A stretch of 64,000 nt of DNA from Kitasatospora aureofaciens (GTDB lineage: Bacteria > Actinomycetota > Actinomycetes > Streptomycetales > Streptomycetaceae). A program made the position numbers and the translations under genes. Below are positions 63,295-64,000 of the stretch, piece after piece (within the stretch, counting starts at the first letter, position 1; every line of letters starts with the position of its first letter). The notes below the pieces were generated by a model that saw nothing but the letters and a program-made list of their open reading frames with translations, made no database searches and was not told where the DNA came from. Location: the NCBI GenBank assembly GCA_000720845.1, contig JODU01000025.1:1-64000 (forward strand), given 5' to 3'.

Positions 63295-64000
63295 ACAGCC
63301 GGGAAGGCGTTCAGGCCGCGTTCAGGCTGCTACAAGCAGGCGCTTGAGCAGTTCGTGAACCAACTGCCACGGCGCGGACACCGGCATGGCCGCGGATCAC
63401 CCAGAGACAACCGGTCATGCCCGCCGCGTCGCACGCCTGATCGCCTCCACCACGAGACGTGACCCTGACCTGCCGCCACTGTGCGTTTCGAACGAGTTCC
63501 GAGAGTCCTCCCACGAACTCGGTTTCGTGGCGGCGTTCATCCTTACAAACACACGGCTCCTGCGCCAGCGGTGGTCTCGCCGTGAGGACGGAGAAGACAC
63601 GGCTATGTCGGGTGGCTAGTCCGACGGCTCGGGCCTGTGCACCTTCTGCTGGGCCGTGGATCGGGCAACGTCATGGCTGCACTGCTTCCGCCCCCTGCGC
63701 GCAGGGACTGGAGCGTAGGGCAGGGGAAGTCCTGACCGTCGGCAGAGCACCGGGGTTGGGTTGCGCGCCCTGGTCGACGATCACGGCCATGTGACGAGCG
63801 TGTGCACCCACGCCATATCCAGAGGCTTCGTCGGCCTTCAACGAGATCTGCCGTCGGCACGGCATCTGCCACAGCACGGGGCGCGTCGAATCACGTTGCT
63901 GACTTCCGAGGCTGAATTCGCGTCAGGTGCCTCGCGATCTATCCGTGATCTCACTCACGTGATAATAGGTGGCAACGCAAGCAGCAGGCCATGACCTTTT
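63295..64000. other. Right-end region without intact genes
   Basis: About 700 bp. Short frames on both strands lack ribosome binding sites and recognisable families. An IS3-type transposase scrap lies at 63768-63899. The G+C falls towards the window edge. Confidence 0.5.
63768..63899 (+). pseudogene. Scrap of an IS3-family transposase (integrase core)
   Basis: The sequence encodes FNEICRRHGICHSTGRVES in one frame (63834-63890), matching the region after the second catalytic Asp of IS3-type OrfB. The preceding DDHGHVTSV in another frame resembles its DHGSQYTS motif. Stops and frameshifts surround both. It is a decayed insertion-sequence relic. Confidence 0.5.

Overview
The window is strongly G+C-rich. 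It carries high-GC third positions, frequent GTG starts, ATGA/GTGA stop-start overlaps, T-less hairpin terminators and CebR-type TGGGAGCGCTCCCA operators. Together these point to a Streptomyces chromosome. All family names below come from motif recognition by eye; no database search was run.

Left part (1-19.8 kb): mostly intact genes. They include a GH12/CBM2 endoglucanase under three CebR-type operators with a LacI-family regulator upstream, and a MoxR ATPase between two apparent gene remnants (DUF4132-like and DUF5682-like). Next come a MerR regulator fused to a beta-clamp-like domain, a YqjF/DUF2071 protein, and an ABC-F resistance-type ATPase with a leader peptide and attenuator. A VOC protein and an IclR regulator follow. 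The block closes with a tightly coupled operon: two poorly characterised proteins, an M19 dipeptidase and a five-gene oligopeptide ABC importer, ending at an 18-bp-stem terminator.

Middle part (19.8-44.5 kb): an accessory, partly decayed zone that begins beside a 3' scrap of an aldehyde dehydrogenase gene. Two giant exported proteins are divergently transcribed: a DNRLRE/VCBS-repeat protein and an RHS polymorphic toxin. The toxin ends in a HINT protease and a DddA/SCP1.201-like deaminase tip. A SUKH-like putative immunity gene lies tail to tail with it. Then come an ISAzo13-type insertion sequence with a frameshifted transposase, a chimera of two gene scraps, lamin-tail-domain proteins, a secreted HNH nuclease with a truncated tandem copy, several frameshifted small genes, and a large NO VEIN/DUF3883 gene with two frameshifts.

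Right part (44.5-64 kb): envelope-stress and transport modules. (i) A DedA - PAP2 - PAP2 - response regulator - histidine kinase operon lies divergent from a BlaI/M56 pair with BlaI-like palindromes between them. (ii) A DrrAB-like ABC exporter is followed by a NarL-type two-component system. (iii) An OmpR-type regulator, an FtsX-like permease, two ABC ATPases and a lipoprotein lie divergent from a histidine kinase that probably belongs to them. A bile-acid/sodium-symporter family protein, a DUF347 membrane protein and an IS3 transposase scrap close the window.

The strongest candidates for new biology are the deaminase-tipped RHS toxin with its convergent SUKH gene, the leaderless Phe-rich leader peptide before the ABC-F gene, and the BlaI/DedA/PAP2 lipid-carrier module.
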